From positions 15,801,223 to 15,865,222 of the forward strand of contig JABAKD010000008.1 in the NCBI GenBank assembly GCA_012845835.1: a stretch of DNA of 64,000 bases, in the 5' to 3' direction. A model generated the notes under the pieces. It ran no database searches. It saw only the letters and a list, made by a program, of their open reading frames with translations, and was not told the DNA's origin. The stretch comes from Undaria pinnatifida (taxonomy: Eukaryota; Sar; Phaeophyceae; Laminariales; Alariaceae). The position numbers and the translations under genes were made by a program. Within the stretch, counting starts at the first letter, position 1. Each line of letters begins with the position of its first letter. Of the stretch, positions 47,150 through 59,169 are shown one piece after another.

Positions 47150-48980
47150 GTCCTGGTTCATCGTACGACGGACCACACATTTTTGTGTTTGATTTTTTGT
47201 TTTACTTGTTTGTTTTTTCTTCATCCCATGTGTTACACTCACACTACTATCACGCTCCCTTCCAGCGGTAACTCAGATCTTGGCGACAAGAACATAGATT
47301 GGACAGCACAGGATGTGATAGTCAAACGATACGTATGTATTATTGTATCCGAGATAGGGGCGGCTCTTCTTTCGAAGTGAGCAATATATAGGGCTAGTCT
47401 TTTTCGAAGTGACAGTTGATGGAAATGTAGCAACCAGGTAATACGTACCCTGCAAAGTGCGTATGACCTGCTGTTGCCAGCCTGTTACGTACATGTACAG
47501 TGTATTTCCTTCTCGTATGTAGTAAAACCCGCTAGATTGCTGGTATGGCCTCGTACCAGTGCGTTTCCTTCTCGTACAGTGCACTGTTACAGTATATAAT
47601 GGTTCAGCTACACCATATTGTAGTCGTCCCTGGCCAACGTGAGTAAGAGAAAAATATGGAAGTGAAGACGAACACAGGGGCATCGCGCCATTCGCGATCC
47701 ACGAAAGCTAAGACCAGAGCGAAGATAGCAGATGACATATTAAGAGCCGTATAATGCTTGGTTTTCTATAGACAAACAAGTTAATCCGGTGACGAAAAAA
47801 GAAGAAAAAAAACGTCCAGTTGTTGACCCCGATATTCAACACCGGTCCCGGTCGGTCCATGACACGGTGCCACAACTGTATCGTTTTGGGCGTTGTCGAC
47901 GGCGGTATCGTATCGTAGATATCCCCTACACAACGACGCTCGGATACATTGATCTCAAACGCGCTAATTGATACAGGGCACATATCTTATTCATGTGAGG
48001 AATTGAAGATCGGTTACAGGAACACGGGTGGATGGAACACTTCACCGGCATGAGACAACGGGGCCAAACCGGGGACCTTCTGAGCATCTATTTAAAGTCC
48101 GCTACGATGCAAAACCCACACAACCTTGGCGAACGTCGAAATGAAAAATTGCAACACCACACCCCAAGCCGAGATCACAAAGCGTGGACACGTCCGTGCG
48201 TTTTGTGCAATGTTGACGTTTCAAAAAGTGCTGAAAAGACCAACATTTATTTGCCCACCTTCTACAATACCGACAAACAGGGGGTTCCACCTACCCGTTA
48301 AGAAAACCGGGCCGGGGACTTAAGATGGGTCATTTGTGTACGTTGAGAATGGTGGGTTGCAGGAAAACTGCTGGGCGCTCACACTGGACCGTTAAAAATG
48401 CTGTAGATATCTTTTGATAATTATCGCAGTTGTGTTTACACCTTGACAATTATTGTCGTGTTATCTGGGTCCAATCTAGAAACGAAATGCGCAGGTACCT
48501 GGCCGTGGTGAAAAGTGCAGGCCCTGAACGAGGTACGCACGAATGAGCGAGACCTTTGACAAGATCCCCCAGCGACAATGCACCAATCTTACGCGGTGGA
48601 AATGTGCAACGATAGGGGTAGAATCATTTGGCAAAGATTGTTAGCAAATGGCGGCTTTTCTCGACAAGAGACATGCGAGAGGTCCTACAACGATATTTCC
48701 CGCCGATTCTTCCAGGCGTCGGACTGTTCTCTATTGCCCTATTTGTCATGGCTAGCAAGCTCTTTCTGTGGGATTGAGACGGGTGAATATTCAACCCCGG
48801 TCTTGTTTTTTGTATTTTTCGTAGCAAAGCCCTCAACATGTATGGAGATAGGTTTCAAGGAATCGACATACTAGTATGAGACAAACAACGCGAATAATAA
48901 CATAAGACGACCGGTTCGCAGGCGCACCATGGTAGTGCGTAAGGCTGCCCCTGTATTTGTCCGCCGCCGAAGCATACATA
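47150..48980. other. No confident feature
   Basis: Only short overlapping frames with no recognisable motif or RNA structure. A 'ccttctcgta' word repeats near 47,508 and 47,568. Confidence 0.35.
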
Positions 48981-49099
48981 CGGGTAGGGGTTTGGCCAAG
49001 GGGTGACTATGCATGCAAGAAACGAGAGGGTCAGGACGTGGCTGTGGCGATATTGTTCGATGAGGGTGACACTCACTAATCCAACGGCGGCCGACAAAC

Positions 49100-49346
49100 A
49101 ACCATTACCAAACCAAAAGTTCCAGAGCACTCCCGGGGGGCGGATGGGACCACCACCACCGCCTACTCACAGGGGTGCCTCAGGTGTGCGAGTTGGGTGT
49201 GCTCAGATGCATCGTTGGGTGAACACGCGCGAATCAGTGTGGTGTGGCGGTTGAATTATTCTTTCAAGTTTCCCTGCGCGGTTCAGCTTGGAAGATCCAT
49301 TATAAGCATTTTTTTCTGGCATGCATTTTTAATGTCGTTTGGAATG
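49100..49346. repeat. Repeat block interrupted by the Harbinger-like triplet (left part)
   Basis: Sequence with 'gtgtggtgtggcggtt' and 'ttcaagtt' aligns with 56,790-56,960 (gtgtggcgtggcggtt, ttgcaagtt). It resumes at 52,971 after the triplet. Confidence 0.6.
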
Positions 49347-49754
49347 AATAGAGTGTTTGCGAAAGTACGTTTTTAGAAATTTACTTTTTCAAAAATTGTC
49401 CCGAAGGCAATATTTGCGGTAAATTTTTGAAAAAAAGGCAAAAATGTACTTTGTCGAAGATAGGTTTTGATCAAAAGTTACGGTAAATTTTGTCTCTCTG
49501 TTTCATTGGCCTACAATACACCGAGCATTTGTCCGAGGCAGAACGCCTCTGCAAGGGTCTATAGCGCCCCAACCACGGGACAAACAGGACAAGCACCGCT
49601 GTTTGCACAGCAGCAGTACAAGCAACGAACGCACGGAGGATGGAGAGGGTAGTACCCTGAGCACGACGCACAGGCGTAACATCAGAGATATGCAGCAGGC
49701 CGGTGATGAACCGTCTGTTGCTGCCCTCTGCGTCCGTGACCAAGGGTTCAGCGC

Positions 49755-50126
49755 TTGCTGCAAGCTGTGGCGAACTTCTCGCAGCTGGCGGAGTCGAACG
49801 CACGCACGCGGAGAGGAGCCTCAACGCAGAGAGCGACACAACGCGCATTGATTGCGGCTATCGTGTGCCGCATCTGGCAAGATAGGACTCGTATCGGTCC
49901 ATCTGTGCGACAGCAGCCACCGCGCTTCTCCAACATCACCGCGACTGAAGCGTGGCATGACTTTCGGTTTAGGGCAGAGGAGCGGAAACTCCTCTGCCCT
50001 AAACCGCTGCGTTCACTGCGGATTCTTCGCAGGGTGGTGCTTCGCAATAACAGGTCCACGTTCCATGGGGAAACTGCGCTTCGCCTTCCCTTCCGTCGCA
50101 TGAGGAAGGCGTTGCTCTGCTTGTAG
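49755..50126 (+). pseudogene. Harbinger-like transposase N-terminal relic, copy 1
   Basis: Within a 123-codon plus frame, the segment EAWHDFRFRAEE ... LRSLRI ... NRSTFHGETALRL...RRM resembles the region before the DDE domain of PIF/Harbinger transposases (W-x-DFRF, LR-x-LRI, a GE-x-AL-x-x-x-RR block). Everything C-terminal, including the catalytic triad, is missing. A perfect 18-bp inverted repeat lies inside it and distorts the middle of the frame. A 165-codon minus frame overlaps (49,748-50,245). Identity is recalled from family pattern and is not certain. Confidence 0.45.
49965..50006. repeat. Perfect 18-bp stem-loop, copy 1
   Basis: cggtttagggcagaggag and its exact complement, separated by the 6-nt loop cggaaa. 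Identical copies lie at 51,191-51,232 and 52,417-52,458. Confidence 0.95.
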
Positions 50127-50513
50127 CACGTGTAATGAGGTAGTCCCTGCTCACAAGGTGTTTTTACGCGCGAGACAGACCGCCATACCTCTAATTTGTA
50201 GTCTGTTGGGTGCTTGCATGTACCGTGTTCCAGGTACTGCTGCACCTGAAACGAGAGGCTCGAGACTGGAGTACGTACAACGAGTACTCGTATCGTATAG
50301 TACTATAGAGCAGTAACTCGCACTGCTGCTGCTGTACTCATACGTATATTACAATCGCGCACATCCCCGTTTCCCTTCTAAATTTCGGAGGCGTCGCCTG
50401 CAGGATTTTGTTTACCGCTAGCGCAAACACACCAAAAACTCGGTGGGAAGGCAATTTACTTTTTTTAGCGGAAGGCAAGTAATTTTTTAGAAACGTATTT
50501 TCGCAAACACTCT

Positions 50514-50572
50514 AATCTGCGTGTGTTGTCGTAAGACGAAGGTTCTTCCGCTTTTCGTTTTTTGTTTTAATT
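50514..50572. repeat. 59-bp host spacer between Harbinger copies 1 and 2
   Basis: It aligns with host sequence at the paralogous site without the insertion (56,970-57,030: aatctgc ... cgaaggctcttcc versus aatctgc ... cgaaggttcttcc). It is repeated at 51,740-51,798. Confidence 0.8.
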
Positions 50573-50980
50573 AGAGTGTTTGCGAAAGTACGTTTTTAGA
50601 AATTTACTTCTTCAAAAATTGTCCCGAAGGCAATATTTGCGGTAAATTTTTGAAAAAAAGGCAAAAATGTACTTTGTCGAAGGTAGGTTTTGATCAAAAG
50701 TTACGGTAAATTTTGTCTCTCTGTTTCATTGGCCTACAACACACCGAGCATTTGTCCGAGGCAGAACGCCTCTGCAAGGGTCTATAGCGCCCTAAGCAGG
50801 ACCAGTTTGAAGCACCACGCTGTTGTCACGACACAACACAAGCTACTAATACGAACGCACGGAGGATTGAGAGGGTAGTACCCTGAGCACGACGCGCAGG
50901 CGTAACATCAGAGATATGCAGCAGGCCGGTGATGAACCGTCTGTTGCTGCCCTCTGCGTCCGTGACCAAGGGTTCAGCGC

Positions 50981-51352
50981 TTGCTGCAAGCTGTGGTGAA
51001 CTTCTCGCAGCTGGCGGAGTCGAACGCACGCACGCGGAGAGGAGCCTCAACGCAGAGAGCGACACCACGCGCCTTGATTGCGACTATCGTGTGCCACATC
51101 TGGCAAGATAGGACTCGTATCGGTCCATCTGTGCGACAGCAGCCACCGCGCTTCTCCAACATCACCGCGACTGAAGCGTGGCATGACTTTCGGTTTAGGG
51201 CAGAGGAGCGGAAACTCCTCTGCCCTAAACCGCTGCGTTCACTGCGGATTCTTCGCAGGGTGGTGCTTCGCAATAACAGGTCCACGTTCCATGGGGAAAC
51301 TGCGCTTCGCCTTCCCTTCCGTCGCATGAGGAAGGCGTTGCTCTGCTTGTAG
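50981..51352 (+). pseudogene. Harbinger-like transposase relic, copy 2
   Basis: Same 123-codon frame as copy 1 with a few substitutions; contains the same inverted repeat. Confidence 0.4.
51191..51232. repeat. Perfect 18-bp stem-loop, copy 2
   Basis: Identical to 49,965-50,006. Confidence 0.95.
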
Positions 51353-51739
51353 CACGTGTAATGAGGTAGTCCCTGCTCACAAGGTGTTTTTACGCGCGAG
51401 ACAGACCGCCATACCTCTAATTTGTAGTCTGTTGGGTGCTTGCATGTACCGTGTTCCAGGTACTGCTGCACCTGAAACGAGAGGCTCGAGACTGGAGTAC
51501 GTACAACGAGTACTCGTATCGTATAGTACTATAGAGCAGTAACTCGCACTGCTGCTGCTGTACTCATACGTATATTACAATCGCGCACATCCCCGTTTCC
51601 CTTCTAAATTTCGGAGGCGTCGCCTGCAGGATTTTGTTTACCGCTAGCGCAAACACACCAAAAACTCGGTGGGAAGGCAATTTACTTTTTTTAGCGGAAG
51701 GCAAGTAATTTTTTAGAAACGTATTTTCGCAAACACTCT

Positions 51740-51798
51740 AATCTGCGTGTGTTGTCGTAAGACGAAGGTTCTTCCGCTTTTCGTTTTTTGTTTTAATC
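51740..51798. repeat. 59-bp host spacer between Harbinger copies 2 and 3
   Basis: Identical to 50,514-50,572 except for the last base (c instead of t). Confidence 0.85.
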
Positions 51799-52206
51799 AG
51801 AGTGTTTGCGAAAGTACGTTTTTAGAAATTTACTTCTTCAAAAATTGTCCCGAAGGCAATATTTGCGGTAAATTTTTGAAAAAAAGGCAAAAATGTACTT
51901 TGTCGAAGGTAGGTTTTGATCAAAAGTTACGGTAAATTTTGTCTCTCTGTTTCATTGGCCTACAACACACCGAGCATTTGTCCGAGGCAGAACGCCTCTG
52001 CAAGGGTCTATAGCGCCCTAAGCAGGACCAGTTTGAAGCACCACGCTGTTGTCACGACACAACACAAGCTACTAATACGAACGCACGGAGGATTGAGAGG
52101 GTAGTACCCTGAGCACGACGCGCAGGCGTAACATCAGAGATATGCAGCAGGCCGGTGATGAACCGTCTGTTGCTGCCCTCTGCGTCCGTGACCAAGGGTT
52201 CAGCGC

Positions 52207-52578
52207 TTGCTGCAAGCTGTGGTGAACTTCTCGCAGCTGGCGGAGTCGAACGCACGCACGCGGAGAGGAGCCTCAACGCAGAGAGCGACACCACGCGCCT
52301 TGATTGCGACTATCGTGTGCCACATCTGGCAAGATAGGACTCGTATCGGTCCATCTGTGCGACAGCAGCCACCGCGCTTCTCCAACATCACCGCGACTGA
52401 AGCGTGGCATGACTTTCGGTTTAGGGCAGAGGAGCGGAAACTCCTCTGCCCTAAACCGCTGCGTTCACTGCGGATTCTTCGCAGGGTGGTGCTTCGCAAT
52501 AACAGGTCCACGTTCCATGGGGAAACTGCGCTTCGCCTTCCCTTCCGTCGCATGAGGAAGGCGTTGCTCTGCTTGTAG
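52207..52578 (+). pseudogene. Harbinger-like transposase relic, copy 3
   Basis: The 123-codon frame has the same sequence as in copy 2. Confidence 0.4.
52417..52458. repeat. Perfect 18-bp stem-loop, copy 3
   Basis: Identical to 49,965-50,006. Confidence 0.95.
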
Positions 52579-52970
52579 CACGTGTAATGAGGTAGTCCCT
52601 GCTCACAAGGAGTTTTTTACGCGCGAGACAGACCGCCATACCTCTGATTTGTAGTCTGTTGGGTGCTTGCATGTACCGTGTTCCAGGTACTGCTGCACCT
52701 GAAACGAGAGGCTCGAGACTGGAGTACGTACAACGAGTACTCGTATATCGTATAATACTACCTGCTACGAGTACTCGTACTGCTGCTGCTGTACTCGTAC
52801 GTATATTACAATCGCGCACATCCCCGTTTCCCTACTAAATTTCGGAGGCGTCGCCTGCAGGATTTTGTTTACCGCTAGCGCAAACACACCAAAAACTCGG
52901 TGGGAAGGCAATTCACTTTTTTTAGCGGAAGGCAAGTAAATTTTTAAAAACGTATTTTCGCAAACACTCT

Positions 52971-53990
52971 ATTACTGTTAGATATTTTTTGCTTGTTTGT
53001 ACTGGCCCTCAGTCGGCACAAAGAGATCTCAAGCGAATTTAATCTATACTAAAGGGTTACCAGAAGTCGGTAAGAATGAGGCGCGCAACCTGAATACCTA
53101 CAGTAGTCCAATCTGCGACTCTGGATCACCACGGGAAGTAATAGGCCGGAGCAGCCAACGAAATTACAGTAGAATCCCTGCCATACCTGGTCATGCTGTA
53201 GATGTGAACTGACAAACTAACACGAACGAACATCTGCACTGTTTGATATTTGCGTTCTGATTTCAGATGCAAAGACACGGTACTCGGACGGATGTTGTAC
53301 TCGCCACAGCAGCAGCAACAGCAGCAGCAGTGGAAGCAGTAGCAGGGACAGGACCAGCTGCAGCAGCAATCACGAGACAATTGCCGGGTCAGCAGTGCTG
53401 GGCGAGAGTCTCGTCATTTACCCCCGCAAAAAATACCTATGCGCATCAGTCGTTTTCTTCCTTTTCTACAAAATTTGTGCAGGTGAACTATCTGCATCTA
53501 TCTCCGATCATCGAGACACATCCGACATCAGAGGCACGCATCCAAGCCATCACAATGGTATCTAAAGCATAGCTTCTCCATCCCCCTATCCATTCGGTGG
53601 GCCTGACAATATATATATGTATATAGTCTATATGTTGCAGCATATCTCAGGGACACCGGCCCGAATAGCAATGTAGACACATTGGGCTCGCTCGGTACAT
53701 TGTTTTTTTCACAGAAAAAATGCCCGTTACGAAACCTATTTTCGTACCTGTGAAATCACACGTTGCCGCACCTCTCTGGACCAACTCTCAACGACTCACG
53801 GCAAAACCGGTACGGGATCTGTTGGCTGCTATTTCCGCGTCCACAGTACCCGTCGGGGGTGGCCTTGGTGCCGTGTGCGTCGAGTGCGGTGGACGAAGGT
53901 GGCCGAAGCAAGATGTTGGCACACACAATACACACAAACGAAAAAAAACAAACACACCCTAACCTCGCATGCGATCCGGTTTGAAGAAGT
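52971..53990. repeat. Dispersed repeat family, copy B
   Basis: Continues the block interrupted at 49,346. 53,010-53,590 aligns with 57,060-57,480 (cggcacaaagag, ccaatctg, gaacatctgcactgtttgatatttgcg, catctatctccgatcatcgaaac). 53,090-53,960 aligns with 22,595-23,330. A (CAG)n stretch lies at 53,306-53,365. The 53,720-53,962 plus frame has no recognised motif. Confidence 0.6.
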
Positions 53991-55538
53991 CGTCTCTCCT
54001 ACGCAACCAAGAAAAAATCATCACGAGTCAGGCTTCGTGCGTCTCATTATACCAACGAGATTTGAACCAGGCCGGAGAGGTGGAATATTGATTGCTGTAA
54101 AAAGGCCTGCCGTGCGGGCAGTAACACAGACGCCGGAACACGAGACTGAACAGTGTAGTAGAAGCTTGATCTCCGAATCGTTCCTAACCTATACCCTGTG
54201 GCGTAAAGTGCGTCCGGTCTTGAGGTCTCTATACGCCGAGTCGAAATCAAGGGGTGCCTCAACCGAGGTGTTTATTTGTCTGGGAGAATATACGCCAACC
54301 TTTCAACAGCGAAATCTAACCGTGATATGCACAACCATGCCGAGGTGGCGCCTATTACCGAGATACACTTACCTGGGGGGAACGACATATCGGGGTGATT
54401 TTACCAGACTGAACGGCCGTTGGAACACAAGTCAACCGGATGCAAATACTACGTACCGAGGTTCGCCACAAAATTTTAAGATACCCAAGCGAAGTACGGA
54501 CAACTAGGTGTAACACGCTCTGGGCATGAAGCGGTTTCGGATTGGCCTGGGGATATAACACCCAATCGTAAGACACCATGCCCTGTGACGGGAAATACCT
54601 TGAGTTCCCGGGACTCTTAGAGTCGGCGGAATAGCGTCCCGATGGTGGTAGCTGTGAGAGCCTCCACAAGTCACGCGCGCAAGGCCGATATACTTGAGTG
54701 ATCGCGAACAGCCGGGTTAATAGGCGTGGTAAAAATGTTGGTGAGAAAGTCCAGTAGACCTATATGGGCGGCAGCATTTGACATGACACGAAAAAAAACC
54801 TCGCGAGCGAGAGGGCGACAAGATGTAGTGGCTTGGTTGTACTAAGAGGGGAGAGGCGCCCATGGCACGCAGGTGGCAGGCCTGGCCCAAAGGGGAATCC
54901 GTTCATTCCAAAATTGAAGATGCACAAAAGGCTCTGTAAAGGGTCAAACGAAGCTGCTTTACGTGTACGCGAACACTCTCAGGATAAATGCTGACGACTC
55001 TAATTTAGTGTTGTGCTCTCTCGATAGAAGCCGTGTAGTGCTCTCTCGACAGAAGCCAAAGTACGATCATTTCACGCGTCCGTAGAAACCTGAGGAGCAT
55101 GGACCACAGTAACACAGTAACGCAGGGGCGTGCACTCGTGTGATCCTTTCAAGACGGTTTAAGCATTCACCTCATTGTTTGGTGGTATCTTGGTATGTTG
55201 ACTTGTCCCTTGACTTTATCCTGATAGATTGAGTGGTTAAGACGCAAAAAAGTTCTTGGTTGTGGGTAGTTGAGGCAGAAGTAGAAGTGGGAAGACGGGA
55301 GGGGGGGGCATCAAACACAGCCGCTTCAAGATCGGTTTATTATTCGCCTGTTTTGACGATCTGCCGCGTTGCCCTTCACCTCATTGGTCAAATGCTGGTG
55401 TCTCGTCGGCCGAATCATGATACTCCGGGCCGCTTCTCATCGTTGCGTAGTGCCGGCCGATGATCTAATGAGCCGGCAGAACAGAGGAGTCTTACCGATT
55501 ACTTGAATCTCCAGAAACTGCATCTGAACCTAGGCGAT
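53991..55538. other. No confident feature
   Basis: About 1.5 kb. A B-box-like word (ggttcaaatct, minus strand near 54,060) lacks a pairing T-stem. 'gtgctctctcga-agaagcc' is duplicated at about 55,010-55,060. Frames up to 210 codons (53,875-54,507) start inside the repeat above and have no motif. Confidence 0.35.
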
Positions 55539-55539
55539 C

Positions 55540-56505
55540 TTTCAGTAGGGGTGCATGGGCCCAAGAAAAAGAAAAGGACTGAAATTTCGGGGGTCTACTG
55601 GCGAGTCTGCCACCAGAACACAATGTCACGTGGTTTTTCGACGGTCTACGGCAGTATTACAAACGACTTCCGATACACCCACCGAAGCACGGTGTACCGG
55701 CCAATTACGCGATCGACAGCTTGCTGTGGTTGCCATGTGTCTCTGCGTTGGGGGGCCCTGTGCCCTGCCTCTTGTTTGCTATTGTTTGGGTAGAACATGC
55801 GGTGTGCTCGATGGTTTCGCGGCAGCAGCACACCAGAACGTCCGCTCGAACGACGTATCATTCTAACAGGAAATGTAATATTTTTTTCTCCATCAATTGG
55901 AAGATAAAATTGTCGTTATATATTGGACAGAGTGATGCGAGTACTCCCAAACTTGCCAACGGCACTCGTACTGCCCTTGGAGCTATCTGCTGTGGTCCTG
56001 GTTGCTACTAGTTGCTGCAGTATGTGCTAGAAGTTTCGCCCTTCGGCTACGTCTGCTACACCTGCTGTTGTGTGCTTGCCAATGGCGTCAGTTGGCGTTC
56101 ATGCTCGTCGTACACTGCTGTTCTCACCCCGTACGTACGGCTTTCCTGGTACCTAACTGTACGACGACGAGCTAAAAACAGAAGGAAGGTGACATGGAAT
56201 GGCATGGACAACGGCCACAAAGAAGCGATCACAGCGGAAAAGTTTGCTGCGGATCAACCACACTCGTGCATGCCTACAGCAGAGGCTGCCTGAGTGTCAG
56301 CGGCCGTGCTAAAGCCAGCGGCAAAGGCCGAAGAGACGGCTCTATCTGCTTGGTTTTGTCTCGAGTTTCTGTTACGTGACAACATCATGATTTTGGAGTT
56401 TTTTGTCACGACACGTCTTATTGTCGGTAATTTGTGTCACAAAGTTGTTGGATATCGTCGGTAATTTATGTCACGTTTTTGGTGAACCCACACTAAAAGA
56501 ATGCT
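55540..56505. repeat. Long inverted repeat, left arm (~0.95 kb)
   Basis: It begins TTTCAGTAGGGGTGCA and is inverted at 59,170-60,132 with roughly 80-85% identity throughout (for example tttgctgcggatcaaccaca versus its complement near 59,415, and gatatcgtcggtaattt near both inner ends). Frames within the arms are mirrored in both copies, but they lack recognisable domains. Confidence 0.85.
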
Positions 56506-56789
56506 ATTTAAACCTACAATCCAATTACCCAACCCCCGTACCTTAACGCCTGATTTTCTAACGTTGAACTCCCATATCGGTTTAGGCGCGCCACTCTCCT
56601 CCCTGCCGGTCGTATCCTTATCGTTCAACCGAGTCGCCGGTACTCAGCAAACACCAGCAGACATGATACAAATCCTGCGATATGTTTGGATGATGTGCCA
56701 CGCAGCAATCAAACGACTGCCAACAAAAAAAATGACCGAAGCACAACTTGCACTGCCGGGGGAGCGAAGTTAACCACGAGCCCTCCTAC

Positions 56790-57480
56790 TCTCATGGGTT
56801 CCTCCGGTGTGCGACCTGGGTGTGCGTTCAGCTGCTTCAGTAGGCGACGCCGACGCTAATCGGTGTGGCGTGGCGGTTTAATTCTTTTTGCAAGTTGCAC
56901 CACGAGGTTTAGCGCGGAATCAACCAATTACAGCATTCTTCTGATGTTTTGGATGTATTAATAATTTACAATGAATCTGCTTTTATTTTTAAACGAAGGC
57001 TCTTCCTCTTTTTATTTCTTTGTTTCACAGTTTGTTTCTGATATTTTGTTCTCGCTGTGACTTCCTCTCAGACGGCACAAAGACGTTCCAAGCGAGTCAA
57101 TACAAAAGGGTTACTACAAAAAAGTTATAACAAGGCGCCCGACCTCAATACGTGCGGTAGGCCAATCTGTGATGCTTGGTGACTACAGAAATTTTTGGGC
57201 CGGAGCAGCAAACGAAAAAATAGCAGAATCCCATGGTATACCTGCTCACGCCGTGGATGTGAACTGAATTAACCAACACGAACCAACATCTACACTGACT
57301 GTTTGATATTTGCGCTCTGTTTTCAAATGCAAAAAACACAGTACTACAGTAGTAGCTAAATTCTTGCAAGCGAACAATTTGCATCTATCTCCGATCATCG
57401 AAACAATTCCGACATCAGAGGCACGTACTCCAGCCACCACCATCGTACCCAACGAATAGCTTCTCCGTCTCTCCATCCGT
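56790..57480. repeat. Dispersed repeat family, copy C (lacks the Harbinger insertions)
   Basis: Aligns with 49,190-49,349 plus 52,971-53,590, but without the Harbinger-like elements: near 56,965 it reads 'acaatgaatctgc' where the other copy has AAT duplicated around element 1. Confidence 0.65.
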
Positions 57481-57973
57481 ACGCTGGGCCTGACAAATGT
57501 TTTTTTGGGGTGGGATTTTCTATGTTGGGGTGAAAACGTACATTTAATACATATATACATAAAAAACCATTCTTTTGTTTCAGGGATTTGGTCACGATTT
57601 CTTTTTCGTCTCGGCCCAAGTATGCGATTCGCGGAACTGGAATCCTCGGTCGAATAGGTTCGTTCGAGCGCCGCCTTCGGGGGGCGGCTCCAACGCCCCT
57701 CGCCCTGCCGTGTCCGTTCCGCACATCGACGTGAACGCGGACGGTTGCGAACCGAGACAAGAGAGAAGTTGCAAAAATATCGCATGTCGAGGAGAAATTT
57801 CGGAGATTTTGGTTGAATCTTGATGTCTGCAGCGCCTGGATGATTTATAAAAATTGTCATCATTTTCAAACGGTGCTTGATGATGTTTGCAATTTTGCGG
57901 TGGCATACTCTTGAGCGTCTGTTTATTTGCTCTACTTTTTTATTAGTTCGTTTGGTTTCTTGCTCGGCCTTTA

Positions 57974-59015
57974 GGGCCCGAATTAACGAGGAACTTGCCA
58001 AATCGAATTTCGATTTTTCTTTTTTAAAATTGAATTTAATTTGCATCTGATTGGTAAAAAAACTGAATCACCAAGCAGGCATTCTCAGAATTGTTGCGAA
58101 AAATCTAATTCAACAAAGAAGTAAAGAAAGACTTTCTCGGTCGTATTTAATCGGAAATTGATATTTAATTTGGGGAGTTTGTCCACCTAGACATGGCTTG
58201 TTCTGTGCAACCGAAGCCGGCCACGCGAATTGGTGCCATGTCGTCGGCGGATTGAGAGGCGAGAAGCCACCATTGCGAGGAGTAGGACCACCGGAGCAGC
58301 CGCAGCGCGGCCTCCGAGGGTCCTTAGCACAGAATAGACTGCCTGCGACGCTCTGAAAACAATCGAGACCGCCGCAGACCCAGTTTTTCGTCGCCCTGCA
58401 CCTCGAACGTTGCACGACCAACTATGACGATGACTTCGCTGAGAAGTTCGACCGCTTTATCCCCGGCGATGCTGCCCGTGAGGATTGAGAGGCGAGAAGC
58501 CATTATTGCGAGGGGTAGGACCACCGGAGCAGCCGCAGCGCGGCCTCCGAAAGTCCTTAGCACAGCGTAGACCGCCGGCGACGCTCCGTAAACAATCGAG
58601 ATTGCCGCAAACCCAGTTTTTCGTCGCCCTGCACCTCGAACGTTGCACGACCAACTATGACGATGACTTCACAGAGAAGTTCGACCGCTATATCCCCGTC
58701 GCTGCTGACCGTGTCGGGCGGCGGGGTGGCGCCACCCCCCCCAAGAAACGCCTAGAGCCATAGCCTCCAAGCCCCTGCCAGCAAAAACAATCTGCCGCTA
58801 GCCGCGGTGCTCCGGGGAGGACGCGAGCCATCGCTCGCCTCCGTCGTTGCCCACGGGTGTTCGTTGACCATTTTGCGTTTTTCGAAATTTTTTCTTTGCT
58901 AGAACGCACTACGCCGTTCCTTGATAAGAACCAAAGTCGAATTTTTCGTGTATTTTTCACGAAATTAAAACTAAAAAAAAATGCGATTTTCTGTGCTCTT
59001 CGTTAATCTGGGCCC
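57974..59015. mobile_element. Small TIR element nested in the 4.6-kb palindrome
   Basis: The left end GGGCCCGAATTAACGAGGA and the inverted right end GGGCCCAGATTAACGAAGA are flanked by TA on both sides (57,972-57,973 and 59,016-59,017). It contains a 233-bp tandem duplication. No transposase was recognised. The ends fit a cut-and-paste element with a TA duplication. Confidence 0.55.
58249..58713. repeat. 233-bp tandem duplication
   Basis: Units 58,249-58,481 and 58,482-58,713 both begin ggattgagaggcgagaagcc and end ccgtg; identity is about 90%. Confidence 0.9.
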
Positions 59016-59169
59016 TATTGCTTTGTTTCTGCTTGTTTTGCCAGGTATTCTTGATCTTTCAGCTGCTTCATGTAAATTTTGGTTTTCTGCGCTGCCAGTA
59101 CGATTTTAAACTTTTTCGCGAGTTTTTCTTCGTTTTTGTCTAGTTAGTTGAACTTCCTACAAAGGTGAT

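Larger units (their letters stand above)
49350..50513. mobile_element. PIF/Harbinger-like non-autonomous element, copy 1
   Basis: Termini AGAGTGTTTGCGAAA and its inverse (ttttcgcaaacactct) bound 1,164 bp, flanked by the 3-bp duplication AAT (49,347-49,349 and 50,514-50,516). An internal plus frame resembles the N-terminal part of Harbinger/PIF transposases (see 49,755-50,126). The 3-bp duplication fits this superfamily. No DDE catalytic domain is present, so the element is non-autonomous. Confidence 0.75.
50573..51739. mobile_element. PIF/Harbinger-like element, copy 2
   Basis: 1,167 bp, same termini and orientation as copy 1, offset 1,226 bp from copy 3. The left flank ends ATT (50,570-50,572); the right flank begins AAT as in copy 1. 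Copies 2 and 3 are nearly identical over their first ~1.0 kb, and both differ from copy 1 around 50,790-50,850, where a segment is replaced (gaccagtttgaagcacc). Confidence 0.75.
51799..52970. mobile_element. PIF/Harbinger-like element, copy 3
   Basis: 1,172 bp, same termini and orientation. The right flank is ATT (52,971-52,973), pairing with the ATT left of copy 2. The left flank has the one-base variant ATC. Near 52,740-52,800 it diverges from the other copies by small changes. Confidence 0.75.

Noticed and set aside
54030-54090. B-box-like word suggesting a tRNA on the minus strand
   Set aside because: The putative T-stem does not pair and no acceptor or D-arm is present.
57246-58046. 266-codon minus-strand frame
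   Set aside because: Crosses the boundary between the dispersed repeat and the nested TIR element and has no domain; probably chance.
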